From Spirochaetota bacterium (GTDB lineage Bacteria > Spirochaetota > UBA12135 > COTS27 > JAFLEE01), in the NCBI GenBank assembly GCA_017302015.1, contig JAFLEE010000013.1, forward strand, positions 19,792 to 83,791: a stretch of DNA of 64,000 nucleotides, read 5' to 3'. The position numbers were made by a program, and so were the translations under genes. Numbering within the stretch: position 1 is the first letter of the stretch; every line of letters starts with the position of its first letter. Shown piece after piece: positions 15,913 through 24,730 of the stretch. Under the pieces are notes generated by a model. It saw only the letters and a program-made list of their open reading frames with translations, had not been told where the DNA came from and made no database searches.

Positions 15913-17755
15913 GCTGGCCCGCCAGGGCGTAGGCCTCGTCGTAATAGCGCCCGAGTTCCGACCAGTCGAAGCGGTCCGAGATCGACTCGACGTCGTTGCG
16001 CACCTTGATGCGGTCGCGCCGGGATTGGGTGGCGAATTGGAAGAGGTACTCGGCCATCTGGTTGGCCGTCTCGTCCCATGAGAAGAGGCGGCGCTTCGAG
16101 ATGAAGACGCCCTTCTCCTGGATCTCGGGCATGTACTTCAGGAGCCAGGAGCCGAGCCCCGAGAGGTCGCTGGTCACCGCCGGGATGCCCCGGGCGATGC
16201 ATTCGAGGGGCGTGTAGCCCCAGGGCTCGTAGTAGGAGGGGAAGATGCCCATATGGCAGCCGCGCACGAACTGGTCGTAGTCCATCCCGAAGAGGGGGCT
16301 ATTGGCGGTGACGAAATCGGGGTGGTAGACCACCTTCACGGGGTCCGAGGGCAGGTTCACCAATTGGCTGACGCGGAGTTGGTTGAGGATCTCGTCCTTG
16401 TCCTCGTCGGGCACGTGGTGGGTGACCACCGGCGGAAGCTTCTTCGATTTCCACGCCTGCTGGTTGCGCCGCAGCCGCAGCGACCAGTAATCGTCGACGA
16501 GGTCGTTGAGGTCGGGATCCTGGCCCATGGCCGTCTGGGTGAAGAGGCGCTCCTTGATCTGCTCGCCGATGGCGTCGACCGTCTTGTGCATCTCGTCCAT
16601 GATGCCCATATTGGAGAGCACCTCGGCGAGGAAGCGGCTGCCGGGCTTCTTCGTGATGAAGAAGCACACCACCGTCACCGGCGATTGGGCCTGCTTGAGG
16701 CGCCAATTGAGCCGGGCGAGGGCCTCGAGGGTGAGGTCGAAGCCCTTGTTGCGGTACTCGTAGCGCCCCGAGGTGAAGAGGTAGAGCGTGTTGTCGAGGT
16801 CGAAGGAGTAGCTGGGGAAGAAATGCCCCATGGTGAAGCGGTGGATGCGGTCCTTGAAGGTCTTGTGGAGGACCTGGCTCTCGTGGAGCGCGACAAAGCG
16901 CTCGATGTTGAGGCCGTTGGGCAGCAGCACGTCGACCTCGCGGCCGATGAGGTGGCGGCACTCCAGCGCCGTGAGGTCGCTGACGGTGGTGAAGACGTGG
17001 GCGGCGTGGGCGGCGAAGCGCTCCAGCAGGTTCTGCGGCTCGATGTTGAAGCGCTTGGCCTCGTCTTCCCAATGGTAGAAACCCAGGTGCTCGTAGAAGC
17101 GCGAGTCGTTCATGGCCAGGCAACGCCCCAGGAACGTGGCGTGGGTCGTGAAGACCGTGGTGACGGGGAGGTTCTGACGGCGGATGCTGGGCAGGTGGCT
17201 TCCCGCCATCCACTCGTGGAAATGGGCGATGAGGAGCTTCTTGCCGCGCTGCTGCTCCCCGATGACCCGGAGGAACTCCTGCACCATCCACCCGAAGGTC
17301 ACGACCTCGTTATAGAGGAAATCGTTGTCGGGGGAACGCACCCCGTGGTGCTTGAACAGGTCGAACTTGATCTCCCCCAATTTCGGGTAGTGGGGGTTCA
17401 TGTCCATGAGGATCACCCGGGGCCGGCCCGAGATGAGCCAGCGTCCGTACTTGGCGTTGAAGCCGGCGGCCTGGAACGCGCGGAAGGCCTCGCCGAATTG
17501 GCCCTCGGGGGTCCCTTCCTCGAATTCTTGGGGCGAGGTGGCGGGGTTCCACGGGCCCACCAGGAGGTAATCGTCCCCGTATTTGGCCACCGCGCTGGGG
17601 ACCTTGCTGCGGATGACCGTGTAGATCCCGCCCACTTGCTGGCAGACCTCGTAGGCGATCTCCACGAGGAGAAACGGTTTCTGCGCCCCGACGGCCTCCA
17701 CCACGGTGGGGGCGATTTTGACCTTCGTTTTGACCGGCTTCGCGCTTTTCGCCAT
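15902..17755 (-). CDS. glycogen synthase, GT3 (eukaryote-like) family
   Basis: A 617-residue glycosyltransferase of family GT3, the animal/fungal glycogen synthase type that adds glucose from UDP-glucose, rather than the usual bacterial GT5 GlgA. Support: the N-terminal KVGGIYTVI-type loop (QQVGGIYTVIRSK, residues about 40-52), the long insert regions typical of GT3, HEWMAG in the first Rossmann domain, and the catalytic E-x7-E pair E510 and E518 in YYEPWGYTPLECIARG. The C-terminal arginine-rich phosphorylation and glucose-6-phosphate control region of eukaryotic enzymes is reduced. GT3 members are known from a limited set of bacteria (for example Bacteroidota and Fibrobacterota), which is a taxonomic clue. 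A promoter is visible just upstream (17774-17802). Confidence 0.93.
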   Translation of the reverse strand: MAKSAKPVKTKVKIAPTVVEAVGAQKPFLLVEIAYEVCQQVGGIYTVIRSKVPSAVAKYGDDYLLVGPWNPATSPQEFEEGTPEGQFGEAFRAFQAAGFNAKYGRWLISGRPRVILMDMNPHYPKLGEIKFDLFKHHGVRSPDNDFLYNEVVTFGWMVQEFLRVIGEQQRGKKLLIAHFHEWMAGSHLPSIRRQNLPVTTVFTTHATFLGRCLAMNDSRFYEHLGFYHWEDEAKRFNIEPQNLLERFAAHAAHVFTTVSDLTALECRHLIGREVDVLLPNGLNIERFVALHESQVLHKTFKDRIHRFTMGHFFPSYSFDLDNTLYLFTSGRYEYRNKGFDLTLEALARLNWRLKQAQSPVTVVCFFITKKPGSRFLAEVLSNMGIMDEMHKTVDAIGEQIKERLFTQTAMGQDPDLNDLVDDYWSLRLRRNQQAWKSKKLPPVVTHHVPDEDKDEILNQLRVSQLVNLPSDPVKVVYHPDFVTANSPLFGMDYDQFVRGCHMGIFPSYYEPWGYTPLECIARGIPAVTSDLSGLGSWLLKYMPEIQEKGVFISKRRLFSWDETANQMAEYLFQFATQSRRDRIKVRNDVESISDRFDWSELGRYYDEAYALAGQRAG

Positions 17756-17773
17756 GGGGGCTCCCGTGGGGGG

Positions 17774-17802
17774 ATTTTATCAAGAGGCGGGCCGTTTGAA
17801 AA
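17774..17802 (-). promoter_or_regulatory. sigma70-like promoter for glycogen synthase
   Basis: On the minus strand TTTTCA (17802-17797) and TAAAAT (17779-17774) are 17 bp apart, matching consensus at four and five of six positions. The predicted transcript starts only about 10 nt before the ATG at 17755. Confidence 0.45.
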
Positions 17803-17838
17803 CGCTTACGTCCCCTAAAAAATCCACTCAGCGCGCCG

Positions 17839-17872
17839 AAAAGCTCCCCGAGATTCCAGCGAAGCCGGGAGC
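17839..17872 (-). terminator. intrinsic terminator after the DUF3187-like gene
   Basis: Immediately after the stop codon, on the minus strand, GCTCCC (17872-17867) and GGGAGC (17848-17843) form a perfect 6-bp stem with an 18-nt loop, followed by TTTT (17842-17839). The long loop lowers confidence. Confidence 0.45.
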
Positions 17873-19039
17873 CTAGCGGCGAGTTTTCACCTCCCAGCGA
17901 TAGGACCCGCCGAGCCCGAGGGTCAGGTCCGGCCCGTCGCAGACGACGTCCAGGTTCCCGGGCTTGGCCCCGGGCCAGAGGTCTTCGACCAGGCTCAGGT
18001 GGAGCGAGGCCCGGGGCCCGTCCCAACGCAGCGCCGTGAAGAATTGCCGCCGTGTATCGAAGAGGGTCGCCGTCCCGCTGGAAATGTATTCGTTCTCGCC
18101 CACGGCGCCCGCGCGGGGCACGTAGGTCCAACCCTCCCGGTAGAGGGGACCGGCGAAGCGGTGGCCCAGCACCAGGGCGACGCCCCGGCCCAGGCCGACG
18201 GTGAGGGAGGCATCATAGAAGAACCTCACCGGCGTCGGGGTCAGCGATTCGATGGCGTCCATCCAGGGGGAACTCCCCGCAAGGCCCGCCCCGAGATCCC
18301 ATTGAAAACGGCCGCCGCGGCCGGAATACCGCAGGCCTCCCCCGAGTTGGAGGCCGGCCCGCACACCCCGTTGGACCAACCCTAGGGGAAGACCGAGATC
18401 GGCGCGCAGGGCCAGCGCGTGCCGGGCATTCTGGAGCGCGACCCACTGAATCCTCGCCGTCCCCATACCCAAAAGGCCCTCGGAGGCCGACGCCGTCCAG
18501 GAGCCGTTCTCGACGCGCAATTGGTCCCGGGGTCCGCTCGGGCGATCGTGGTCCCGGATGCCCATGGCACGGTGGAAGTCCTCGATGAGGCCGTCCATCC
18601 ATCCCCCCGACCAGAGGCCCACCGAGCCCTCCAAGGAGATCGCCCAACGCTTTCCCAAGGGAACCGTCAGGCTGATCCCGAGGGAATCGATTTCCCCGTC
18701 CGCCGCGTAGCGGGCCTCGCCCCCCGTCCCGTTGGTGAAGCGCGCGGGTCGATTCCAATTATTATCCGAGCGCACCCGCGCCGAGAACTCGATGGCCTCG
18801 GGCTGGAAGGCGCTCCCGTTCACGAAGTCGAGCCGGTTCTGGTTCGCGGGAGACAGGCTTCCCTGCGGGATCGCCGACCGCCAGGGATCCCCGTGGAGCT
18901 CGGGCATTCCCACGATCGCCAGCCAGGCGAACCCTATGCTCCATGCAAATGCTCGCCCCCGCCAGAAAGCCCGCGCGCGCGTCCATCCAGCCGTTCCAAA
19001 CCGCGCGGACGCCCCATGAAGTCGTTCCTCGATTTCCAT
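17873..19039 (-). CDS. DUF3187-like outer-membrane beta-barrel protein
   Basis: A 388-residue exported protein. The N-terminal hydrophobic segment is at residues about 28-46 (RGRAFAWSIGFAWLAIVG), and NQNRLDFVNGSAF follows close to the mature N-terminus, resembling the NQNPF start of the DUF3187 family. The rest alternates beta-strand-like stretches rich in glycine and aromatic residues (GKRWAISLEGSVGLWSGGW, GLGRGVALVLGHRFAGPLY), ending in WEVKTRR. DIEDFHRAMGIRDHDRP-type spacing also fits that family. The start at 19039 is set by AGGAG five bases upstream and avoids overlap with the divergent gene at 19197. Probably a pore or scaffold of the outer membrane; exact role unknown. Confidence 0.72.
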   Translation of the reverse strand: MEIEERLHGASARFGTAGWTRARAFWRGRAFAWSIGFAWLAIVGMPELHGDPWRSAIPQGSLSPANQNRLDFVNGSAFQPEAIEFSARVRSDNNWNRPARFTNGTGGEARYAADGEIDSLGISLTVPLGKRWAISLEGSVGLWSGGWMDGLIEDFHRAMGIRDHDRPSGPRDQLRVENGSWTASASEGLLGMGTARIQWVALQNARHALALRADLGLPLGLVQRGVRAGLQLGGGLRYSGRGGRFQWDLGAGLAGSSPWMDAIESLTPTPVRFFYDASLTVGLGRGVALVLGHRFAGPLYREGWTYVPRAGAVGENEYISSGTATLFDTRRQFFTALRWDGPRASLHLSLVEDLWPGAKPGNLDVVCDGPDLTLGLGGSYRWEVKTRR

Positions 19040-19196
19040 ACCCGCTCCTGGATCCGGAGAACCTCGCTTAAGGGGCCCCGCGGATCGCCTTGTTCTATGA
19101 GATGGATCACCGGTCGGCCTTGGAATTGCACCGGCCCCCCAAACTTTTTTTTCGTTGCCGGGTGCAAATCTGTCCATCGCCGGTGATTCAATCGGC

Positions 19197-19868
19197 ATGA
19201 AAACACTGCAAGTCTGCTTGATCCTCGTGAGCCTCGGATTCTGCCGCGAACTGCGGGAAATTCCCGTCTCGAAGCCGAACCTGCTCGTTCCGACCGCCGT
19301 GGTCGTGGGGACCCTGGGCCTGGCCCTCGCCGCCTGGACCCAGGTCAACCCCCGCATCAGCCAATTCGAGGAAATCGGCTGGGACCGCTACGTGCGCAAT
19401 ATCACCCGGCCGCCCCGCTGGGACCACGACTATTGGGTCCTGGACTATATCGCCCACCCCTTGGTCGGCAGCGAAACCTTCCTGCTCTGCCGAAACGAGG
19501 GGTTCCCGTTCTTCACCTCCCTCCTCTTCAGCGCGGCGTCCTCCGCCCTTTGGGAGTTCGGCTTCGAGGCGGTGGCCGAGCGGCCCTCGGTGCAGGACCT
19601 CATCCTCACCCCGCTCATCGGTTCCCTCATCGGGGAGTTCCGCTTCCAATCGGGGCGCAGCCTGCGCCGCAGCGAGTCCCTCCCGCCCTTGGCGCGCACG
19701 ATCCTCTGCGCCCTCATCGATCCGATTGACCTGCTCATGGCCCCCTGGCGCGCGGCGCGGGCGCGGAGCGAAATGCGCGGACCCCGACTGGTGCAGGCGA
19801 GCGGGGGTCCGGGATGGAATCCCCAAAAGGGGCTCACCTTCGATCTCCAAACCGAGTGGTCGTTCTAA
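19197..19868 (+). CDS. DUF3943-like membrane/outer-membrane-associated protein
   Basis: A 223-residue protein with an N-terminal signal/anchor (MKTLQVCLILVSLGFC) and a second hydrophobic segment (LLVPTAVVVGTLGLALAAW). The central block IAHPLVGSETFLLCRNEGF, SALWEFGFEAVAERPSVQDL and LTPLIGSLIGEF matches the DUF3943 pattern: a membrane-embedded G-H-P-x-x-G helix followed by W-E-x-x-x-E and P-S-x-Q-D. I recall such proteins from Gram-negative bacteria without a known function. Divergent from the DUF3187-like gene and followed by another exported protein, it seems part of an envelope group. Gram-negative outer membrane implied. Confidence 0.7.
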   Translation: MKTLQVCLILVSLGFCRELREIPVSKPNLLVPTAVVVGTLGLALAAWTQVNPRISQFEEIGWDRYVRNITRPPRWDHDYWVLDYIAHPLVGSETFLLCRNEGFPFFTSLLFSAASSALWEFGFEAVAERPSVQDLILTPLIGSLIGEFRFQSGRSLRRSESLPPLARTILCALIDPIDLLMAPWRAARARSEMRGPRLVQASGGPGWNPQKGLTFDLQTEWSF

Positions 19869-19931
19869 AGGGTCCATCACCTCCCCCAACCGGAAGATTC
19901 TTCTCCGCGCAACCAACGAAAAGGAAATCCC

Positions 19932-20528
19932 ATGAAGAAATCAGGCCTTGCTTCCCTCCCGCTCTTCATCCTCGTGCTTGCGGTCCCGGCCGGGCTACTC
20001 GCCGAAACGCCCGCCTCGACCCCCTGGGTGTGGGGGCTCCAATTCGCCGTCACCTGCTCGGACCGCATGGATTCCTACGAACGGATGCAGGTGCACGGCC
20101 GCTGGCGCTTGGAGGCCCCGATGGCCACCCTGGATTTCCGGCCCGGGCGCTTTTTCCTGGCGGGCCTGCGCCTCGGCCTCGGTTTGGGCATCGCCCTCGA
20201 GAACGAAGAGATCTCCAATGCGTCCCCGGCCGTGCCCCAGGCCATGGGCGGTCTGGCCCTCGGGCTCCGTTTGCCCATGCTCGGGGGGAACGCCCGGGAA
20301 GGCGTCCTCCTCGCCACGGCCCAATTCGCCACCTCCGCGCTGGATCGATCTGTCTGGGTCGCCGAATACGGCGCGGAAATCGGCCTTTCCGAATCGCTGC
20401 GCGGGAGGGAACGCCTGGGCTTCCGCCTTCGGGCCTTCGTGACGCCCGAGGGCACCCCCGAACTTCCCGACCTGCTTCGCATCGGCCTCACCGCATCCGT
20501 CGTTCTCGAGTTCGCCCCGTCCCGATAA
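19932..20528 (+). CDS. exported protein, probable small outer-membrane barrel
   Basis: A 198-residue protein with a signal peptide (MKKSGLASLPLFILVLAVPAGLLAE, cleavage near A24). The mature part shows alternating amphipathic strands with glycine and aromatic residues (FFLAGLRLGLGLGIAL, EYGAEIGLSESLRGRERLGFR) and ends in VVLEFAPSR, consistent with an eight-stranded beta barrel. No specific family is recognised. It follows the DUF3943-like gene by 63 bp and has an AAGGAAA ribosome binding site, so it is likely co-transcribed. Confidence 0.7.
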   Translation: MKKSGLASLPLFILVLAVPAGLLAETPASTPWVWGLQFAVTCSDRMDSYERMQVHGRWRLEAPMATLDFRPGRFFLAGLRLGLGLGIALENEEISNASPAVPQAMGGLALGLRLPMLGGNAREGVLLATAQFATSALDRSVWVAEYGAEIGLSESLRGRERLGFRLRAFVTPEGTPELPDLLRIGLTASVVLEFAPSR

Positions 20529-20711
20529 TTCCTTTCAACCGGGCCACGAGAACGTCGCCGCCTTCTTTACGGAAAACGGTGCGCATGGGACACCCTTCCG
20601 CAGTTCGATGGGAAACTACGGTTGGCACCGATCGCCGCCCCGCGCATCACGTCGCGGTTTGCGGCGCATCGAAGGTCGCGGAGCAGCGGGGCTGCGGCGC
20701 GAGGGATGATT

Positions 20712-21218
20712 ATGGATGAAACAATGAATAAACCAGGCGAAGAGCGGCCCCGCGTCTACCGGATGCCCGCCGAATCCTACGATCTTTCCCTCCTGACCGA
20801 GCTCCGCCACCGGGTCGCGGACCAGATCAAGGACCTCCCGGAGGAGGTCGGCAACCGGCGGCCTCCCGGGGTCAAGAACTCCATCCATTTTCTCGTCTGG
20901 CACCTCTGCGACGGCGAAGGGCGCTGGCTCTCCACCTTCGATGCGGGCCTGAAGGAAGCCTACGCCGCGATCTTCATTCCCCCCTTCACCAAGGATGATC
21001 CCATCCCGCGAGCCGCCTTAGATGGCGTCTTCGAATCCTCCAAGCGCCTTCTCGGCCTGTACGCGGAAAGCGGGCGGCCCCGTACGATCCCCCCGCGTTT
21101 CGGCCATGAACGCGCGGCCCTCGCCCACCTCCACTGGCACTGGGCCTACCATTGCGGCCAGATCGGCCTCCTTCGGGTGATGCTCGGCTATCCGTATACC
21201 TGGAAATTCCAGGAATAG
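20712..21218 (+). CDS. DinB superfamily (four-helix, metal-binding) protein
   Basis: A 168-residue protein of the DinB/YfiT superfamily. The predicted metal histidines are H64 in FLVWHLCDGEGRW and the pair in ALAHLHWHWAYHCGQIGLLR near residues 143-151, the standard H-x(~80)-H-x3-H geometry. Family members include thiol transferases and stress proteins; no specific role can be given. The ATG at 20712 is chosen because GAGGG (20701-20705) lies six bases upstream; ATG 20706 would leave only one base. Confidence 0.82.
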   Translation: MDETMNKPGEERPRVYRMPAESYDLSLLTELRHRVADQIKDLPEEVGNRRPPGVKNSIHFLVWHLCDGEGRWLSTFDAGLKEAYAAIFIPPFTKDDPIPRAALDGVFESSKRLLGLYAESGRPRTIPPRFGHERAALAHLHWHWAYHCGQIGLLRVMLGYPYTWKFQE

Positions 21219-21356
21219 CCGGCGGCTGGATCTCCTGCGGGAGTTCCAATCGTTCGCCGCGTGAATCATCCGGACCCCTTTACACGCCTCGGAAGGACTC
21301 GGATAATGGGGCTTACGCGACGGCCGCCCGTGCGCCGTCGCCTCCGGAGCATCCCC

Positions 21357-22013
21357 ATGAAAGGCCAGCCCCTCACCGAACCGCTTTGGGAATACATCGT
21401 CTCCACCTTCGCCGAAGAAGACGCGCTCCTTCGCGCCATGGTCGAGGAGGCGAAGGCCGCGGCGATCCCCCTCATCCACATCGCCCCCGAGCAGGGAAAA
21501 TTCCTCCAGGTGCTCATGAAACTCGTCTCGGCGAAGAAGGTACTGGAAGTGGGGTCCCTCTTCGGCTATAGCGCGGTGTGGATGGGGCGGGCGCTGCCTC
21601 CCGGGGGGCGGCTCGTCACCCTCGAACTCGAGGCAAAGCACGCGGCCATGACGCGCACCAACCTCGAGCGCGCCGGCCTGGGCCCGGTCGCCCGCGTGGT
21701 CGAGGGGGATGCGCGAAAAACCCTGCCGACCCTCGCCGGCGAAGCCCCCTTCGATCTGGCTTTCGTCGACGCCGCCAAGATGCAGTACATCGAATACTTC
21801 GAGCCGGTCCTCGCTCTCTTGCGCCCCGGCGCCGTGCTCGTGGCGGATAATGCCAGCGCCCACGGCGAGGTCTGGAAATCGGACCCCATCCCCGAGCGGG
21901 CCGCGGGCGCCCGCGCCATGAACGCGCGCATGGCCGAAGACCCGCGCCTCACCTCCCTCCTCGTGCCCATCGGCGACGGGATGTGCGTGGGCGTGCTCAC
22001 GGCCGGCGGCTGA
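21357..22013 (+). CDS. O-methyltransferase (CCoAOMT-like family 3)
   Basis: A 218-residue class I SAM-dependent methyltransferase of the caffeoyl-CoA/catechol O-methyltransferase group. Motif I is KKVLEVGSLFGYSAVWMG, the acidic ribose-binding residue lies in RLVTLELE, motif IV with the metal-binding aspartate is DLAFVDAAK, and VLVADNASAHGEVW supplies the second metal-binding D-N. The N-terminal helix EPLWEYIVSTFAEEDALL is also typical. The ATG at 21357 has GGAG seven bases upstream. The substrate is likely a catechol-like small molecule; not specified by context. Confidence 0.88.
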   Translation: MKGQPLTEPLWEYIVSTFAEEDALLRAMVEEAKAAAIPLIHIAPEQGKFLQVLMKLVSAKKVLEVGSLFGYSAVWMGRALPPGGRLVTLELEAKHAAMTRTNLERAGLGPVARVVEGDARKTLPTLAGEAPFDLAFVDAAKMQYIEYFEPVLALLRPGAVLVADNASAHGEVWKSDPIPERAAGARAMNARMAEDPRLTSLLVPIGDGMCVGVLTAGG

Positions 22014-22046
22014 TCCGGCCCCGAAGGGCTTAGGCGGGCCGACCGA

Positions 22047-24446
22047 TTATTTGACGCTGGGCAGCGCCCAGACCCCGTGGTCCGAGCCGACCCCGTCGCC
22101 CCCATCGAGGCAGACGAGTTTGATTTTAGTCGCCCCGGCGAGGCCCACCTCCACCGGCAGGGGCGCATCGCCCCCGCCCACGACGGGCGATTTGAAGGCC
22201 GATTCCCATCCCCCATCCTTCCATAATTGGACCTCGAAGGACACGGAGCCCCGGCCCGCAGTTTGGTCCTCGATCCCCACGAGGGCGCGAAACGATTTTC
22301 CCTTCAGGTCCGAGAGCGAAAAGACCACCTCGCCCCGGCGGGTATCGCCCTTCGGGTGGAGCAGCAGGCTCTTCGGGTAGAAGACGCCGACGATGGAGGC
22401 GCTCTGGTTGTCGGCGTAGCGCTTATTGCGGTGGAGGGTGTCCCGATGGACGCTGAAACTCTCCTCGGTCAGATCGCTTAAGTACCGGGCCCCGGGGTCC
22501 ACTTCGGCGGTGGAAATCCCCAGGGAGGCTGAGGCCAACCGTTCGCGCACGAACGACGGGGCGCTCACCGCAGCAGTCGCCCCGTTCGCCGGGGGCACCG
22601 CCACCCAGCGTTCCCAGCCGGGCCAAGGGGCGCTTTCGGGATCCATCCAGATCGGCAATTTGGAGTAGCGTTCGATGAGGTCCGTCCAGACGGCGCCGTG
22701 GGGCCCCTCCCTTTGGGCGGTCGTGGAAACGGCTCGCACCGCCTCGGGGCCCGAGCGCTCCCCGAGTTGGGAAAGGGAGAGGGATCGGATGGGCATGAAG
22801 GCCCCGCCGTACTCCACGTGCCCCAATTCGCCGTGGTGGTGGCCCCCGCCCGCGTCTTCGGCCCGCGCCGACCGCCCGCTCCCCAGGAGCAGGCATCCCG
22901 CGGCCCAATTATTGAGCACCCCGGGCACCCGGTTGAGCCAGAGATCGGCCCAGCCGAGTTGGTCGTTGCGGATGGCGCAATTCCAGGCCAGGCTGAAGGC
23001 CGCGCATTGGCCGTGGGGCGCGTTGGTGCAGCCCCGCATGGCGATGGGCGCGTGGCAGGCCACCTGGTCGTAGAGGTGCCCGTAGCCCCAGAGTTGGTGC
23101 CACTCGATGTTGAGGTGGTCCCGCTCGCTATAGCAGTCGCGGAAGACCCCGCCTTCCCAGGTGCCGTTGCCCACGAACGCGTGGCGGGCGTAGCGGCCGT
23201 AGCAGCGTTGCACGAGCATATCGTCGGCGGTGATGTTGAAATAGTACTTGCGGGCGCCCGTATGGGTGGCGGGCGTGTCGCGGCTGACGCCGTCGAGCAT
23301 GGCGCAATCCTCCACCGTCACGCGGCTGCTCCCGTTGGGGGTCATGAGGCTCATGCTGTAGAAGAAGCCCGTGCAGCGGCGCATCCACACATCCGTCGCG
23401 CCCTCGCAGTAGAAGATCGTGAAGGGATGGTTCTCGTCGTTGAAATAGCCCGCCTTGTCCGTCTCGCCGGCGTCGTAGCCCGAGAGGAAGAGGATGTCTT
23501 CGATGCCGATATGGTAGGGGCGCGTGTCGGCGAGGATCTGGTGGACGCGGCAGCGGCCGACGAGGCCCGCCTTGCGGTCGATCGCCAGGGAGAGGGGCCG
23601 CTCGAGGGTCACGGTCTTCGCCGCGGAATCGACCGAGGCCACGCGCCGACGCAGGCGCGGCACGACGGTGCGCGTGCCCCAATCCATGGGCCGCTTGATC
23701 GCCTCGAGCCACTTGTCGGTATAGACCACCTCGAGGAGGATCTCCATGCCGGGGCGGATCCCCGAGGCGTCGACCACCGGGATCACCCGCTCCCCGCAAG
23801 CCAAGGAAGCGTCGGCGGGCACTTCGGTCAGGGCGCGGCGCTCCACGGCGCCCTTGGCGGTGAGCAGGAAGGTCGGCACCATCCCGCCCTCCACCGAGAT
23901 CCCGCCGAGGTACTGCATCTCGGTGGATTTCTGCACCACGGGACGGTGGTAGATCCAGGTTCCGCCGAAGCCCGCCCCGCTGCCGCGCACGACCACGCCG
24001 CTGGCGGGGATGCGCAGGGTCTCGCGCAGCGTGAAATTCCCCTTGCCGAGGAGCAGCGCGCCGCGGAACCCGTCGGGGCCCATCGGCAGGGCCGCCAGGG
24101 CATCGAGGGCCTTCTGGATATCGGCGCTGCGGTCCCTGGAGGGGTCGGCCGCATCCGCCTCCACCGTCTGGCGGATCGCGACGGTCGGGATCGGCACCCC
24201 GCCGCCCATATAGCCGGCGAAGGAGAAATCGGGGAGCCGGTTCCCGTCCTCGTCCGGGGTATAACGGAGCCGCTTCCCTTCTTGAATCGCGAGCGCCTTG
24301 GGGGTCGATCGGTGGACGTTTTGGGCGTTGGACCGCAGGAAATCCAGGTCGGGGTTGGGATCGGGCGCGCTCCCGTTGACCGGAGCGGACGCCGAAAGGG
24401 CCCACGCGAAAGGAAGGCATAGGAGGGGAAAAAGTCGCGCGCGCAT
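22047..24446 (-). CDS. exported right-handed beta-helix (pectate-lyase-like) protein with C-terminal NPCBM-type domain
   Basis: A 799-residue secreted protein. Signal peptide MRARLFPLLCLPFAWALSASA, then a beta-helix of the pectate-lyase_3 type from about residue 85 (PSRDRSADIQKALDALAALP is the usual entry, DGFRGALLLGKGNFTL the first coil) to about 560, with many turns carrying N and G. The last 130 residues (SLLLHPKGDTRRGEVVFSL, RALVGIEDQTAGRGSVSFEV, KLVCLDGGDGVGSDHGVW) match an NPCBM/NEW2-type galactose-binding domain. It is likely a polysaccharide lyase or hydrolase acting on an extracellular glycan, exact family not decidable. Start at 24446 follows GAGGTGG. A promoter with a palindromic site lies at 24493-24531. 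Confidence 0.85.
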   Translation of the reverse strand: MRARLFPLLCLPFAWALSASAPVNGSAPDPNPDLDFLRSNAQNVHRSTPKALAIQEGKRLRYTPDEDGNRLPDFSFAGYMGGGVPIPTVAIRQTVEADAADPSRDRSADIQKALDALAALPMGPDGFRGALLLGKGNFTLRETLRIPASGVVVRGSGAGFGGTWIYHRPVVQKSTEMQYLGGISVEGGMVPTFLLTAKGAVERRALTEVPADASLACGERVIPVVDASGIRPGMEILLEVVYTDKWLEAIKRPMDWGTRTVVPRLRRRVASVDSAAKTVTLERPLSLAIDRKAGLVGRCRVHQILADTRPYHIGIEDILFLSGYDAGETDKAGYFNDENHPFTIFYCEGATDVWMRRCTGFFYSMSLMTPNGSSRVTVEDCAMLDGVSRDTPATHTGARKYYFNITADDMLVQRCYGRYARHAFVGNGTWEGGVFRDCYSERDHLNIEWHQLWGYGHLYDQVACHAPIAMRGCTNAPHGQCAAFSLAWNCAIRNDQLGWADLWLNRVPGVLNNWAAGCLLLGSGRSARAEDAGGGHHHGELGHVEYGGAFMPIRSLSLSQLGERSGPEAVRAVSTTAQREGPHGAVWTDLIERYSKLPIWMDPESAPWPGWERWVAVPPANGATAAVSAPSFVRERLASASLGISTAEVDPGARYLSDLTEESFSVHRDTLHRNKRYADNQSASIVGVFYPKSLLLHPKGDTRRGEVVFSLSDLKGKSFRALVGIEDQTAGRGSVSFEVQLWKDGGWESAFKSPVVGGGDAPLPVEVGLAGATKIKLVCLDGGDGVGSDHGVWALPSVK

Positions 24447-24492
24447 CGGGCCACCTCGGGAAGGCCATGGGTATCTAAGCGGATGGCCATCC

Positions 24493-24531
24493 ACTACCAA
24501 GTAGTATGAACCCTGGGGATTCCTTTGTCAA
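24493..24531 (-). promoter_or_regulatory. promoter with overlapping palindromic operator for the beta-helix lyase
   Basis: On the minus strand a perfect TTGACA (24531-24526) is 17 bp from CATACT (24508-24503). The inverted repeat ACTAC-CAA-GTAGT (24493-24505) covers the end of the -10 box and the start site, where a repressor would block initiation. A second perfect 12-bp palindrome, GGATGGCCATCC, lies next to it at 24481-24492. Confidence 0.6.
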
Positions 24532-24730
24532 TCGGGATCCAACCGAATGTTTGGGTCGCCGATGGCCCCCATCATCCCGGGGCGCCGCGCTTCCGCCGTA
24601 CCTTCGCCGCGGCCCGCGGCGCCCGAGGCGGGGTGCCGCAAGGGGCGAAGCGCCGTTGATGAAATCCAACCCGTGGAGTACCATGGCGTTCCAGGTTTTC
24701 CCCCGCCCAAGACCCCTCCCCGAGGCCCCC

